From Fusobacteriaceae bacterium (GTDB lineage Bacteria; Fusobacteriota; Fusobacteriia; Fusobacteriales; Fusobacteriaceae), in the NCBI GenBank assembly GCA_031289425.1, contig JAITPM010000106.1, positions 1 through 37,642 on the forward strand: a DNA stretch of 37,642 bases, written 5' to 3'. The position numbers and the translations under genes are program-made. The notes below the pieces were generated by a model. It was not told the DNA's origin, made no database searches, and saw only the letters and a program-made list of their open reading frames with translations. Positions 1 to 7,203 of the stretch are shown one piece after another. Within the stretch, counting starts at the first letter, position 1, and each line of letters begins with the position of its first letter.

Positions 1-50
1 TTAAGAAATTTTTGATAGCCAGGATGTCCATCAGAATTAACAGGCAACAT
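1..50 (-). CDS. Possible 5' end of a leftward gene cut by the window edge
   Basis: On the minus strand an ATG at 50-48 is preceded by a good ribosome-binding site (GGAGGA, about 6 bases upstream) and opens a frame reading MLPVNSDGHPGYQKFL before the window ends. Only 16 codons are visible, so the product cannot be recognised. The same frame is also open upstream of the ATG back to a stop at 108-110 and reads as hydrophobic residues, so this could instead be the inside of a decayed gene. If real, it is divergent from the GTPase gene at 225. Confidence 0.35.
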   Translation of the reverse strand, partial: MLPVNSDGHPGYQKFL

Positions 51-224
51 AAAAAATCCTCCGAAAAAATAAAGTACAATTACATAGGCTGCGCCGCAAA
101 AATATGCCTATTTGTCAAGGGTTTTTTCACAAAAAGTGGAGGAAATTTTATAAAAATAAAAAAGGAGTCCCCAAATATCGGCGTTGGAGATTCCGAGAGG
201 ACTATAAAGTTATAAGGAGGAAAA

Positions 225-1325
225 ATGAGCGAATTTACAAATGAAGAGAAAAAATTATTTGAAGAAGAATTCAATAAATATCGATTTCTTAGGCCTACCG
301 TATTAGTTTGCGGAGGTACTGGTGTAGGAAAAAGTTCTCTAATTAATACAATGATAGGTGTTAATGCACCAATAAAAGATGGCACACCATGCACTCAAAA
401 ATTTGAAATGTATGAGAATGACCTTATCAGGATATTTGATTCACGTGGAATGGAAAAAGGAGAAACAGTAACAGATTTTGTAGATAAATTGAATGAATTT
501 ATTTCTGGTCATAGTTCAAAAAATGATTGGGATGTGAATATTCATATTGTTTGGTATGCTATAGGTGCAACAGATGCTAGAGTCACCGATGGAGATATAG
601 AAATCATTAATAGATTAAAAGAAATAGTCGTTAACAAAAACATAATCTTTGTACTTACTAAATGTGATTCTGCGAGACAGAATCAAATTGAAGCATTATC
701 AGAAATATTAAAAAACAAATGCGATACAACTGATAGCAGTATCCATGCCGTTTGTGACCAAGAGGGAATCGATAGTAATAGAACTCCTGAAGAAATAAAA
801 AAAGGAGTTAACGATCTATTAAATCATTCGATACAATTACTTTTTGATACATATGTAGAGGCTATGATTATGGCACAAAAAATTGATATTGAAAAGAAAA
901 TAGAAATGATTAAACAATTAAAAATAAAAGCTAAAAAAATCATTACTGAGACTGTAGCATTAACGGCAGCAACATCATTTGTTCCAATTCCTGTAGTTAA
1001 CGTTAATGCAACATTAACTACATCTATACAAATTGGGATGATTGCACGTTTAGCTGGAGTATATAGTGTCGGAATACAAAAAGAACAGATTTTACCTTTT
1101 ATAGCTGCGGCATTAGAAAAACAATCAACTGCTACTCTTATCAAACTTATTCCAATTATTGGCCCTATAATAAATAGTAATGCTATTAGTGAAATAACTA
1201 AAGGTATTGGTATGTATTGTGTATCTGTTTTTGAAAATGCTGCCATCGCAAAAATAAATGGTAAAAATATGGATATAAAGTTTGATATTACTTCATTAAT
1301 AAATTTTATAAATAACGATAAATAA
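225..1325 (+). CDS. GTPase with C-terminal DUF697-like hydrophobic domain, subfamily A copy 1
   Basis: A 366-residue P-loop GTPase of the TRAFAC/Era-like type. Visible motifs are G1 GGTGVGKS (residues 30-37), a possible G2 Thr in GTPCT (53-57), G3 DSRG (72-75) and G4 TKCD (145-148). A conserved HIVWYAI block lies at 107-113. Residues about 240-345 are Ala/Ile-rich with Gly and Pro breaks (VPIPVV, LIPIIGP), the pattern of the DUF697 domain thought to contact membranes. There is no signal peptide. The start has AAGGAGG 5 bases upstream. It is the first of five tandem paralogues and is closest to the gene at 1533. GTP binding is well supported; the biological role is unknown. Confidence 0.85.
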   Translation: MSEFTNEEKKLFEEEFNKYRFLRPTVLVCGGTGVGKSSLINTMIGVNAPIKDGTPCTQKFEMYENDLIRIFDSRGMEKGETVTDFVDKLNEFISGHSSKNDWDVNIHIVWYAIGATDARVTDGDIEIINRLKEIVVNKNIIFVLTKCDSARQNQIEALSEILKNKCDTTDSSIHAVCDQEGIDSNRTPEEIKKGVNDLLNHSIQLLFDTYVEAMIMAQKIDIEKKIEMIKQLKIKAKKIITETVALTAATSFVPIPVVNVNATLTTSIQIGMIARLAGVYSVGIQKEQILPFIAAALEKQSTATLIKLIPIIGPIINSNAISEITKGIGMYCVSVFENAAIAKINGKNMDIKFDITSLINFINNDK

Positions 1326-1440
1326 ATATATGAATTATAGTTACTTAATAAATATAGATATTATATACCTTAATATTTGAAGTTAATTTATTTTTTATCA
1401 ATTAATATTTTATAATAAAAATGTGATTTTATAAAAAGGT

Positions 1441-1521
1441 ATGATGATAAATTTAACCATACCACGAATAATGGCAACAAGAGCTCTCGTAATTTTGCAA
1501 AAAGCTATTAAAAATATATAG
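1441..1521 (+). CDS. Candidate 26-codon peptide before GTPase copy 2
   Basis: A short frame starting ATGATG at 1441 runs to a TAG at 1519-1521, which touches the Shine-Dalgarno sequence of the next GTPase. The peptide is basic and amphipathic, ending ATRALVILQKAIKNI. The only upstream ribosome-binding signal is a weak AAAAAGG. It could be a translated leader coupled to the GTPase, or chance; no homologue is recognised. Confidence 0.2.
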   Translation: MMINLTIPRIMATRALVILQKAIKNI

Positions 1522-1532
1522 GAGGCAATAAA

Positions 1533-2639
1533 ATGACAGACTTTACAAATGAAGAAAGAAAAAAATTTGATGAGGAGTATGAAAAACACAGAAAAGTATT
1601 TCGTCCAACAGTGCTTGTATGCGGAGGTACAGGTGTAGGTAAAAGCTCACTTATAAAAACTATGCTTAATGTAAATGTACCTATAAACGATGGTTCACCG
1701 TGTACTAAGAATTTTGATGTGTATGAAACCGATTTTATTCGTGTGTATGATTCAAAAGGGATGGAACGTGGTGAAACAACGGAAGAATTTGTTGTAAGTA
1801 TTAATGAATTTATAGCTGAACGTCGTACAAATGTAGATATAGAAAATAGGATACATCTTGTGTGGTATGCAATAGACGCAAGTGGTGCTCGTTGGCAAGA
1901 AGGAGATAAAGCAATTATTGATGAACTGGGCAAAATAGTAGGAAAAGGTAACATAGTTTTTGTATTTACAAAGTGTGATATTGCTAGAGAGCCTCAAATT
2001 GAAGCAATTAAAGAAAAATTAAAGACTGAATCTGGGATAGATGATAGAAGGATTATCCTAGTTTGTGATGACGAAGGGATGGAAAAAAGCAATGTTTCAC
2101 AAGAAATAAAAAATGGAGTTAAACATCTATTAGAACATTCTCTATTAATTCTTCCTGAAGCTTTGCATTTTGCAATGCTTATGGCACAAAAAATTGATAT
2201 TGATAAGAAAATAGAAACTATTAAAAGCCTAAAAGGGGAAGCTATTGCAATTGTATCATCAGCAACAGTTGCGGCTAGTGCAGCTGCACTAATTCCTATT
2301 CCATTTGTTGCCAATACGACAGTTATTACTCCAATACAAATCGGAATGGTCAGTGGATTAGCTGCAATTTATAGTATTGGTATATCGAAAGAATCAATTT
2401 TCCCATTTATTGCATCAGTTGTTGGTCGGCAAGCGGCAGCTTCATTAGTTACACTTATCCCAGGCTTTGGTTCTTTTATTAATGCTGGAATAGCCACAAT
2501 AATTACTGGGGGAATAGGGAGATATTGTATGACCATCTTTGAAAAAAGAGCAATTGCTAAGGCAAAAGGGGAGACTTTGCCTGAACTAAAATTAGATCTC
2601 TCTGTTGTAGGAGAATTTATAAAAAATTATGAAAAATAA
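1533..2639 (+). CDS. GTPase with C-terminal DUF697-like domain, subfamily A copy 2
   Basis: This 368-residue paralogue of the gene at 225 has the same layout: a short charged N-terminus, G1 GGTGVGKS near residue 31, G3 DSKG near 73, an HLVWYAI block near 107 and G4 TKCD near 146. A hydrophobic Ala/Ile-rich C-terminal domain follows (about 240-345, with IPIPFV and LIPGFG). All nucleotide-binding motifs are intact, so it should bind GTP. AGGAGG lies 7 bases before the ATG. A 16-bp-stem hairpin follows at 2702-2746. By eye the two genes agree at roughly half of positions, so the duplication is not recent. Function unknown. Confidence 0.85.
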   Translation: MTDFTNEERKKFDEEYEKHRKVFRPTVLVCGGTGVGKSSLIKTMLNVNVPINDGSPCTKNFDVYETDFIRVYDSKGMERGETTEEFVVSINEFIAERRTNVDIENRIHLVWYAIDASGARWQEGDKAIIDELGKIVGKGNIVFVFTKCDIAREPQIEAIKEKLKTESGIDDRRIILVCDDEGMEKSNVSQEIKNGVKHLLEHSLLILPEALHFAMLMAQKIDIDKKIETIKSLKGEAIAIVSSATVAASAAALIPIPFVANTTVITPIQIGMVSGLAAIYSIGISKESIFPFIASVVGRQAAASLVTLIPGFGSFINAGIATIITGGIGRYCMTIFEKRAIAKAKGETLPELKLDLSVVGEFIKNYEK

Positions 2640-2701
2640 TAATTCGGATAATATATGATATGAGAAATTGTTTGGTAATTGAATTAATATTATGAAAAAA
2701 A

Positions 2702-2746
2702 TTCCCTGAAATCAAAATAATCTTTTATTATTTTGATTTCAGAGAA
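2702..2746. repeat. Long perfect stem-loop between GTPase copies 2 and 3
   Basis: Arms 2706-2721 and 2727-2742 pair over 16 bp with no mismatch around a 5-base loop (CTTTT). A further 3 bp (2702-2704 with 2744-2746) pair beyond a single mismatch. No U-run follows on the plus strand, so it is not a standard intrinsic terminator. It could be a transcription stop for copy 2, an mRNA-stabilising hairpin or a protein-binding site. Confidence 0.8.
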
Positions 2747-2840
2747 ATGTTAAAAGAAAAATATTTTATGAATAATCATCTGGTTTGATATTTAAAAATA
2801 CCAATACCAATTTTATAAAAAATAAATAAAGGAGCTTATA

Positions 2841-3932
2841 ATGTCAAATTCAATAATAAGTATGGATGCAGTATCATCTTCAAAGCGTCCTACCATTTTG
2901 CTCTGTGGTGAAACAGGAGTTGGAAAAAGTTCACTTGTCAAAACAATGTTAAAGATTGATGTTCCAATAAGTGATTGGAATTCATGTACAAAGGAATTTA
3001 AATTATATGAAAGTAATAAAATTTGTATTTTTGATTCTATGAGGATTAGAAAAAGGGCAGAAAGTTGAAACTTTTTTAAAAATGATTAATGAATTTATTG
3101 ATGAACACAGAAGTGAGTATGATATAGAAAATAATATACATCTTATTTGGTATGCTATCGGAGCAGGCACTGCCAGAATAACTCAAGGTGATAGGGAAAT
3201 CATCAAAGGGTTATGCAACTTTATTGGAACCCAAAAAAAATGTTATATTTGTGCTTACTAAATGTGATGTTGCAAGAGATGACCAAATAAATGCATTAGT
3301 AAATACACTAAGAAATGATTGCGAAAGTAAAGATGAAAATATTTATAAAGTTTGCGATTCAGAAGGAATGTAAAGCAGTAGAACACCAGATAAAATAAAA
3401 GAGGGAGTTAAACAAGTTAGTAGAATATTCTATAAAAATATTACCAGAAGTTTTACAAATATCTTTATTAATGGTTCAAAAGTTAGGACTTGAAAAAGAA
3501 TCAGAAAAAATAAAAAAATTAATAGAAAAAATTAAAGATAAAAAAACAAATGCAAAAAAAATAGTAACTGCGGCTACTGTAAGTGCATCAGCTGCTGCGA
3601 TTGTCACTATTCCACTTGCCGGAATTGCGGTTATCACTCCTATACAAATTGCGATGGTAGTAAAACTTGCTTCAATGTATGATCTAGGAATTACTAAAGA
3701 GGCAATCGCTCCATTTATTGCAGCTGCTCTTGGAAGACAAGCAGCAACTTCATTGTTACACATTATACCATTTTGGGGGCAAGCAATAAATGCAACAGTT
3801 GCTGGGACTATTACTGGTGGGAACGGTATGTATTGTATGTCCGTTTTTGAAGAAGTTGCTATTGCAAAGCTATCAGGAGAAGAGATAAAAATTAATCTAA
3901 AAATTAGTGAAATCAAAAAATATTTTAGATAA
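2841..3932 (+). pseudogene. Broken DUF697-type GTPase, subfamily A copy 3
   Basis: The DNA aligns with copies 1 and 2 from end to end but the frame is destroyed. The start (2841) reads through G1 GETGVGKS. One extra base at about 3040 then shifts the frame exactly in G3; removing it restores DSRG followed by LEKGQ. A second shift falls in the run of eight A at 3233-3240. TAA at 3371 replaces what is probably a Glu codon after GM. A third shift at about 3416 precedes the C-terminal hydrophobic part, which is open from 3471 to 3932. G4 TKCD is still readable at about 3260. Four independent lesions, only one in a homopolymer, argue for real decay and not sequencing error. AAAGGAG is still present upstream of the start. 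Confidence 0.9.
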
Positions 3933-4023
3933 TAATGTTTTAATGGAAGTTGCATAGTTAAGTTAAATAGGTATTTTATAATATATCATCAAAAAATGTA
4001 TCTTAGAAGAATTTATTTGGAAA

Positions 4024-4083
4024 ATCATTGGGAGTACTATTTTTAGAGATTACAAGAAAAAAAGGAAAAGCAGGGGATTTAAG
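4024..4083 (+). pseudogene. Signal-peptide remnant fused in front of GTPase copy 4
   Basis: The 20 codons before the ATG at 4084 read IIGSTIF then a basic stretch, in frame with the GTPase but with no usable start upstream. IIGSTIF is the end of the signal peptide of the intact LprI-like protein at 8663 and also occurs in the remnant at 7114. It is best read as the scar of an lprI-like copy deleted during duplication. Confidence 0.65.
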
Positions 4084-5136
4084 ATGAAAGCAAATATATT
4101 AGTATGTGGAAAAATTGGAGCAGGAAAGACATCTCTTATTAAAGCTGTTACTCAATTAGATACTGTCCCAGATTCTGCCATTATCGTCAATAGATTGAAA
4201 ACTGATGGATTTGATATTTATGAAACCGACATAGCAAATTTTATTGATGCCGATGGAATGGAATCAGGGCAAACAATTAATGATTATATTGAGTTTATAA
4301 AAGAAAAAATGATAAATCGTTTAAATAATGCATCAGTGGAAAATTTGATTCATAATGTTTGGTTCTGTATTGATAGTAGTGATGAGCAAATTCAAAGTTC
4401 TGATGTCAACTTTCTTAAGGTATTAGATGATAAAGTTTTAGTTGTATTAACAAAATATGAAAAAATGCAAAAAAATCAATTTGATAACTTAGTAAAAGAT
4501 TTAGAAGAATTGATTTCACAAGAACGAATAATCGTTGTATCTAATGTAAAGAAAACAGGGTTAGAAAAATTACTAGATAAAGCACTGCATCTAATTGAGC
4601 AATGTATGAATGGGTCAAAGGAAGAAATTCAATCTTTTACTAATTGTTGGGATAATTATTATAGTAAAATGATAAATAGATGGAAAGAAAAAACAAATGC
4701 TGAGGCTGATGAGTGTATTAAATGGGGAGCATGTCGTGCAGCGACAATTGCAATTGTTCCATTACCTTTAGCAGATTTAGGCCCTCTTATCGTCAATGAA
4801 GCATATATGATTCATAAACTTGCAGGTATTTATGGATATGCTGCTGATAAATCAATTATTGCAATGTTAGGCGGCGTTGCAGGCGGAAGTTTTGCTGGGA
4901 AATTGCTTGCAAGCTTTTTACCGGGATTAAAGAGTGCTATCGCTGCAGGAGTGACCTATGGAGTGGGGAAAGCGGCAAAAGCATACTTTGAATCAGATAT
5001 GAGCTTGGATATAAATATGTTAAAAGAAAAATTTAAATTAGGAGAAAAAGAATCAAAAACTACTGATTGGGAAAAAATAAGGTTGCTGATAAAGAATTAT
5101 AGTAAGGCAGCAGTTGAATTGATCAATTTTGAATGA
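4084..5136 (+). CDS. GTPase with C-terminal DUF697-like domain, subfamily B copy 1
   Basis: A 350-residue protein that begins almost directly with the G domain: G1 GKIGAGKT at 9-16, G3 DADG at 55-58, and a VWFCID block at 92-97 equivalent to the VWYAI of subfamily A. The G4 position reads TKYE (123-126), with Glu in place of the Asp that normally reads guanine. The C-terminal domain (about 205-300) carries PLPLADLGP, LAGIYGYAADKS, GGVAGGSFAGK and FLPGL, a clear DUF697-type pattern. A possible ribosome-binding site (AGGGGA) lies just upstream. It is nearly a duplicate of the gene at 7200. Role unknown. Confidence 0.85.
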   Translation: MKANILVCGKIGAGKTSLIKAVTQLDTVPDSAIIVNRLKTDGFDIYETDIANFIDADGMESGQTINDYIEFIKEKMINRLNNASVENLIHNVWFCIDSSDEQIQSSDVNFLKVLDDKVLVVLTKYEKMQKNQFDNLVKDLEELISQERIIVVSNVKKTGLEKLLDKALHLIEQCMNGSKEEIQSFTNCWDNYYSKMINRWKEKTNAEADECIKWGACRAATIAIVPLPLADLGPLIVNEAYMIHKLAGIYGYAADKSIIAMLGGVAGGSFAGKLLASFLPGLKSAIAAGVTYGVGKAAKAYFESDMSLDINMLKEKFKLGEKESKTTDWEKIRLLIKNYSKAAVELINFE

Positions 5137-5201
5137 ATTATTCAATTAAAGCTAAATTATGTAGATCTAAATATTTATAAACTTGTATGGAGATGATCTA
5201 A

Positions 5202-5684
5202 ATGAAAAAAATATTTATGTTGGGAATTTTATTGTTTATATTAGGGAATATATCACTATTTGCAAGATCACCTGAAAAACCTTATGAAAATTGGGAAGCG
5301 GAAATAACATGGAAAATGGAAGAAACTATGATTAAAATTGATGAAGATATTAAGTTTATAAATGAAAATTATTTCGAAATAGCAAAGGCTATTAAGAATA
5401 ACAAACCAATTCCAGGTGGATATGATAAATGGCTATTTATAAATGATCCTAAACAAGACCCAGAAAATGCAAAACATATTGCCGCATTTACTAAGAAAAA
5501 TAATTCATATATAGATCCTTTTGTTAAGATAGCAGAGGAATGGATGGACGGTTTTGGGGTTCCAAAAAAGGACAGAGAAAGAGCTAATAATTATCTACAT
5601 GAAGAATTGGTTGGAAATATAGGCGATGGATTATATGAACTATCAGACGCATACGATAAAGTTACAACTGCATTAAACGAATAA
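5202..5684 (+). CDS. Small exported protein of unknown function
   Basis: 160 residues with a clear Sec signal peptide (MKK, then a Leu/Ile/Phe-rich core, ending ISLFA before RSPEKP). There is no lipobox, so the mature protein of about 140 residues is probably periplasmic or secreted. It is acidic, helical and rich in Lys, Glu and Asn, with Trp residues in WEAEITWKM and WMDGFG. The ribosome-binding site is weak (GGAGATG). It follows GTPase copy 4 by 65 bases and may share its transcript. I do not recognise the family. It does not resemble the LprI-like protein at 8663 beyond having a signal peptide. Confidence 0.7.
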   Translation: MKKIFMLGILLFILGNISLFARSPEKPYENWEAEITWKMEETMIKIDEDIKFINENYFEIAKAIKNNKPIPGGYDKWLFINDPKQDPENAKHIAAFTKKNNSYIDPFVKIAEEWMDGFGVPKKDRERANNYLHEELVGNIGDGLYELSDAYDKVTTALNE

Positions 5685-6009
5685 ATGAATAGGCGATAAT
5701 AAATTAGGCAATTTTCTAAGATTATATAAAATATAATTATAAATAATTTTATAAAAATAGTATTAAAGACGGAATATGTTTTTTGTTGTATACAAGGGGG
5801 TATATAATTGTGACCATAGATAAATGTAAATATTTATCGTAAATATTTATTTGATTGAAATAAAAATTATATTTTTTTGTTAATATCGTTGGAAAAATTT
5901 ACAAACAAATTAAAAAATTCAATAGGAATAAGGTGTTTAGCATTTCATAAATGTCTAATTTTTACCCAAGAAAGGGAGGATATAATATATAGTTATCATA
6001 TAAACTAAA
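5685..6009. other. A+T-rich intergenic stretch with a 12-bp direct repeat
   Basis: No coding frame is supported. At 5826-5837 and 5839-5850 the 12-mer GTAAATATTTAT occurs twice, spaced 13 bp centre to centre, each copy holding the palindrome AAATATTT; this could be an operator pair or an A+T-rich coincidence. A TATAAT at 5803-5808 lacks a good -35. A strong ribosome-binding sequence (AAAGGGAGGA) about 40 bases before the ATG at 6010 has no matching start codon, consistent with decay of the following gene. Confidence 0.4.
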
Positions 6010-6732
6010 ATGAATTTAAAAATTATAAATAATGATAAGAATTATAAATATGATAGTATTGGATTTGGGAGGAGTACAAAAGAATTTTTAACAGGCTTAA
6101 GCAAAAACATTTTTGAACAATCATATCAATTTTATAATGATGGAAGCGAGGTAGTCAGGTATGACTTGCCAATACTTATAAGTGAAAATAAATTATACTC
6201 AACTTTTGCAGTGGCATTAGATAAACTTATACATGTTCATCAATCTGAGGTGCATTTGAAAAGCAGTATCATAAAATATAAAAAAGAACCTAGATCTGTT
6301 GATTTTTAGTGTGAGTATAAAAAAATTGGATATTTTATAGAATTAAAACACTTTTTATATTCTATAGATATCAAAGATTATACATTGCCAGTCCATTTTG
6401 AAGATAAATTAGCCGTATTGTTTCAATAAATAAAAGGTTTGCAAAGAATAAAAAAAATTGAAATTTTATGGAATGATGGTAGGGTTGTTGTCGGAATTTT
6501 GATTGTTTTGGGAGTATATATTAAAAATAAAGGTGTAATTGAAGACTCAGAACAAAAACTATATGAAAATATTTTAAACAGAAAAGAAATAACAGAACTT
6601 TCATTACAGGTATTTTCTTCCACTTGGTATTTACCAGATGAAACAAGAAATGCAATGAAAGAAATGGTTAGTTGGAAAATAGCATATGATTGGATATCAA
6701 TTTTCTATTTTGTATATTCTGAAAAGAGATAA
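6010..6732 (+). pseudogene. Decayed hypothetical gene with two in-frame stops
   Basis: One reading frame spans the region but is cut by TAG at 6307-6309 and TAA at 6427-6429. The three segments (99, 39 and about 100 codons) are in the same frame and all look protein-like, so together they fit a single ancestral protein of about 240 residues. Each stop is one transition from a sense codon (TGG or CAG, and CAA). Around the first stop the sequence reads SVDF, stop, CEYKKIGYFIELKH. The spacing of Asp and ELK loosely recalls a PD-(D/E)xK nuclease core, but this is only a resemblance. A downstream restart at TTG 6439 is possible. The family is not recognised. Confidence 0.6.
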
Positions 6733-7005
6733 TAAAAAAGGAATTTCTTATTCCAAAAATTTGCTTACAAGAAAACTTATCATGCTGAATATATTGACAT
6801 AATAAAAAAATGTGTAAGAGCTATAAATTTGATGTGGTAAATATTAACTTTCGATATATAATTTCAAAATACTAGATATATAAACAAGTATGTGATAAAA
6901 TTTTTTCATGATACTAAATATGAGCTAATATTACTGATTCTTGGTAAATAGTGTTTGCAACAAATAAACCAAAAATTAACATTCATTTAATTCCTTTAAA
7001 TTTAT

Positions 7006-7034
7006 TTGTAAAAATATTAATATTGATTTATAAT
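7006..7034 (+). promoter_or_regulatory. Candidate sigma-70 promoter for GTPase copy 5
   Basis: TTGTAA (7006-7011) and TATAAT (7029-7034) are separated by exactly 17 bp. A 9-bp hairpin follows at 7058-7080, inside the predicted leader. It is oriented to transcribe the signal-peptide remnant and the GTPase at 7200. The -35 matches consensus at 4 of 6 positions in an A+T-rich background. Confidence 0.5.
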
Positions 7035-7057
7035 AATGAGATAAAAGAATTAATTAT

Positions 7058-7080
7058 ATTATGGTTTTTATAACCATAAT
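7058..7080. repeat. 9-bp perfect inverted repeat in the leader of GTPase copy 5
   Basis: ATTATGGTT (7058-7066) pairs with AACCATAAT (7072-7080) around a 5-base loop. Its place 24 bases downstream of a candidate -10 suggests an operator or a leader hairpin. There is no U-run, so a terminator is less likely. Confidence 0.6.
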
Positions 7081-7113
7081 TAAATACATATAACTGTATA
7101 TGAGGAGAATATT

Positions 7114-7203
7114 ATGATTAAAAAATTAATTTTTTAAATCGCACTCATCATTGGGAGCACTATTTTTGCAGATTATAATGAGAACCAAGGAGGTTTAAAA
7201 TGA
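7114..7203 (+). pseudogene. Truncated LprI-like gene start, coupled to GTPase copy 5
   Basis: The frame MIKKLIF is stopped by TAA at 7135-7137 and then continues as IALIIGSTIFADYNENQGGLK to a TGA at 7201-7203. That TGA overlaps the GTPase ATG by ATGA. The DNA from the ribosome-binding site through IIGSTIFA is closely similar to that at 8650-8720, the start of the intact LprI-like gene. The body of the gene is missing, and the GTPase ribosome-binding site AAGGAGG sits inside the remnant. This marks the breakpoint of a duplication or deletion. Confidence 0.7.

Larger units (their letters stand above)
6733..7113. other. A+T-rich intergenic region
   Basis: I see no gene in this 380-base stretch. 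A weak hairpin (GGAAT/ATTCC) lies just after 6732. A promoter-like pair at 7006-7034 and a hairpin at 7058-7080 are listed separately. It ends at the ribosome-binding site of the signal-peptide remnant at 7114. Confidence 0.5.

Noticed and set aside
146-156. Recurring TTTTATAAAA boxes (near 146, 1427, 2811, 5740, 18339, 27703)
   Set aside because: At first they looked like a shared regulatory site of the GTPases, but they also occur near unrelated genes and are expected in A+T-rich DNA.
12-215. 67-codon plus-strand frame
   Set aside because: No ribosome-binding site, no protein-like composition, and it overlaps the upstream region of the GTPase gene and an opposite-strand start.
824-1246. 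Long minus-strand frames inside the GTPase genes (also 1508-1954, 1994-2314, 3476-3955)
   Set aside because: They mirror the codon pattern of the plus-strand GTPases, lack ribosome-binding sites, and would place hydrophobic shadows against proven motifs.
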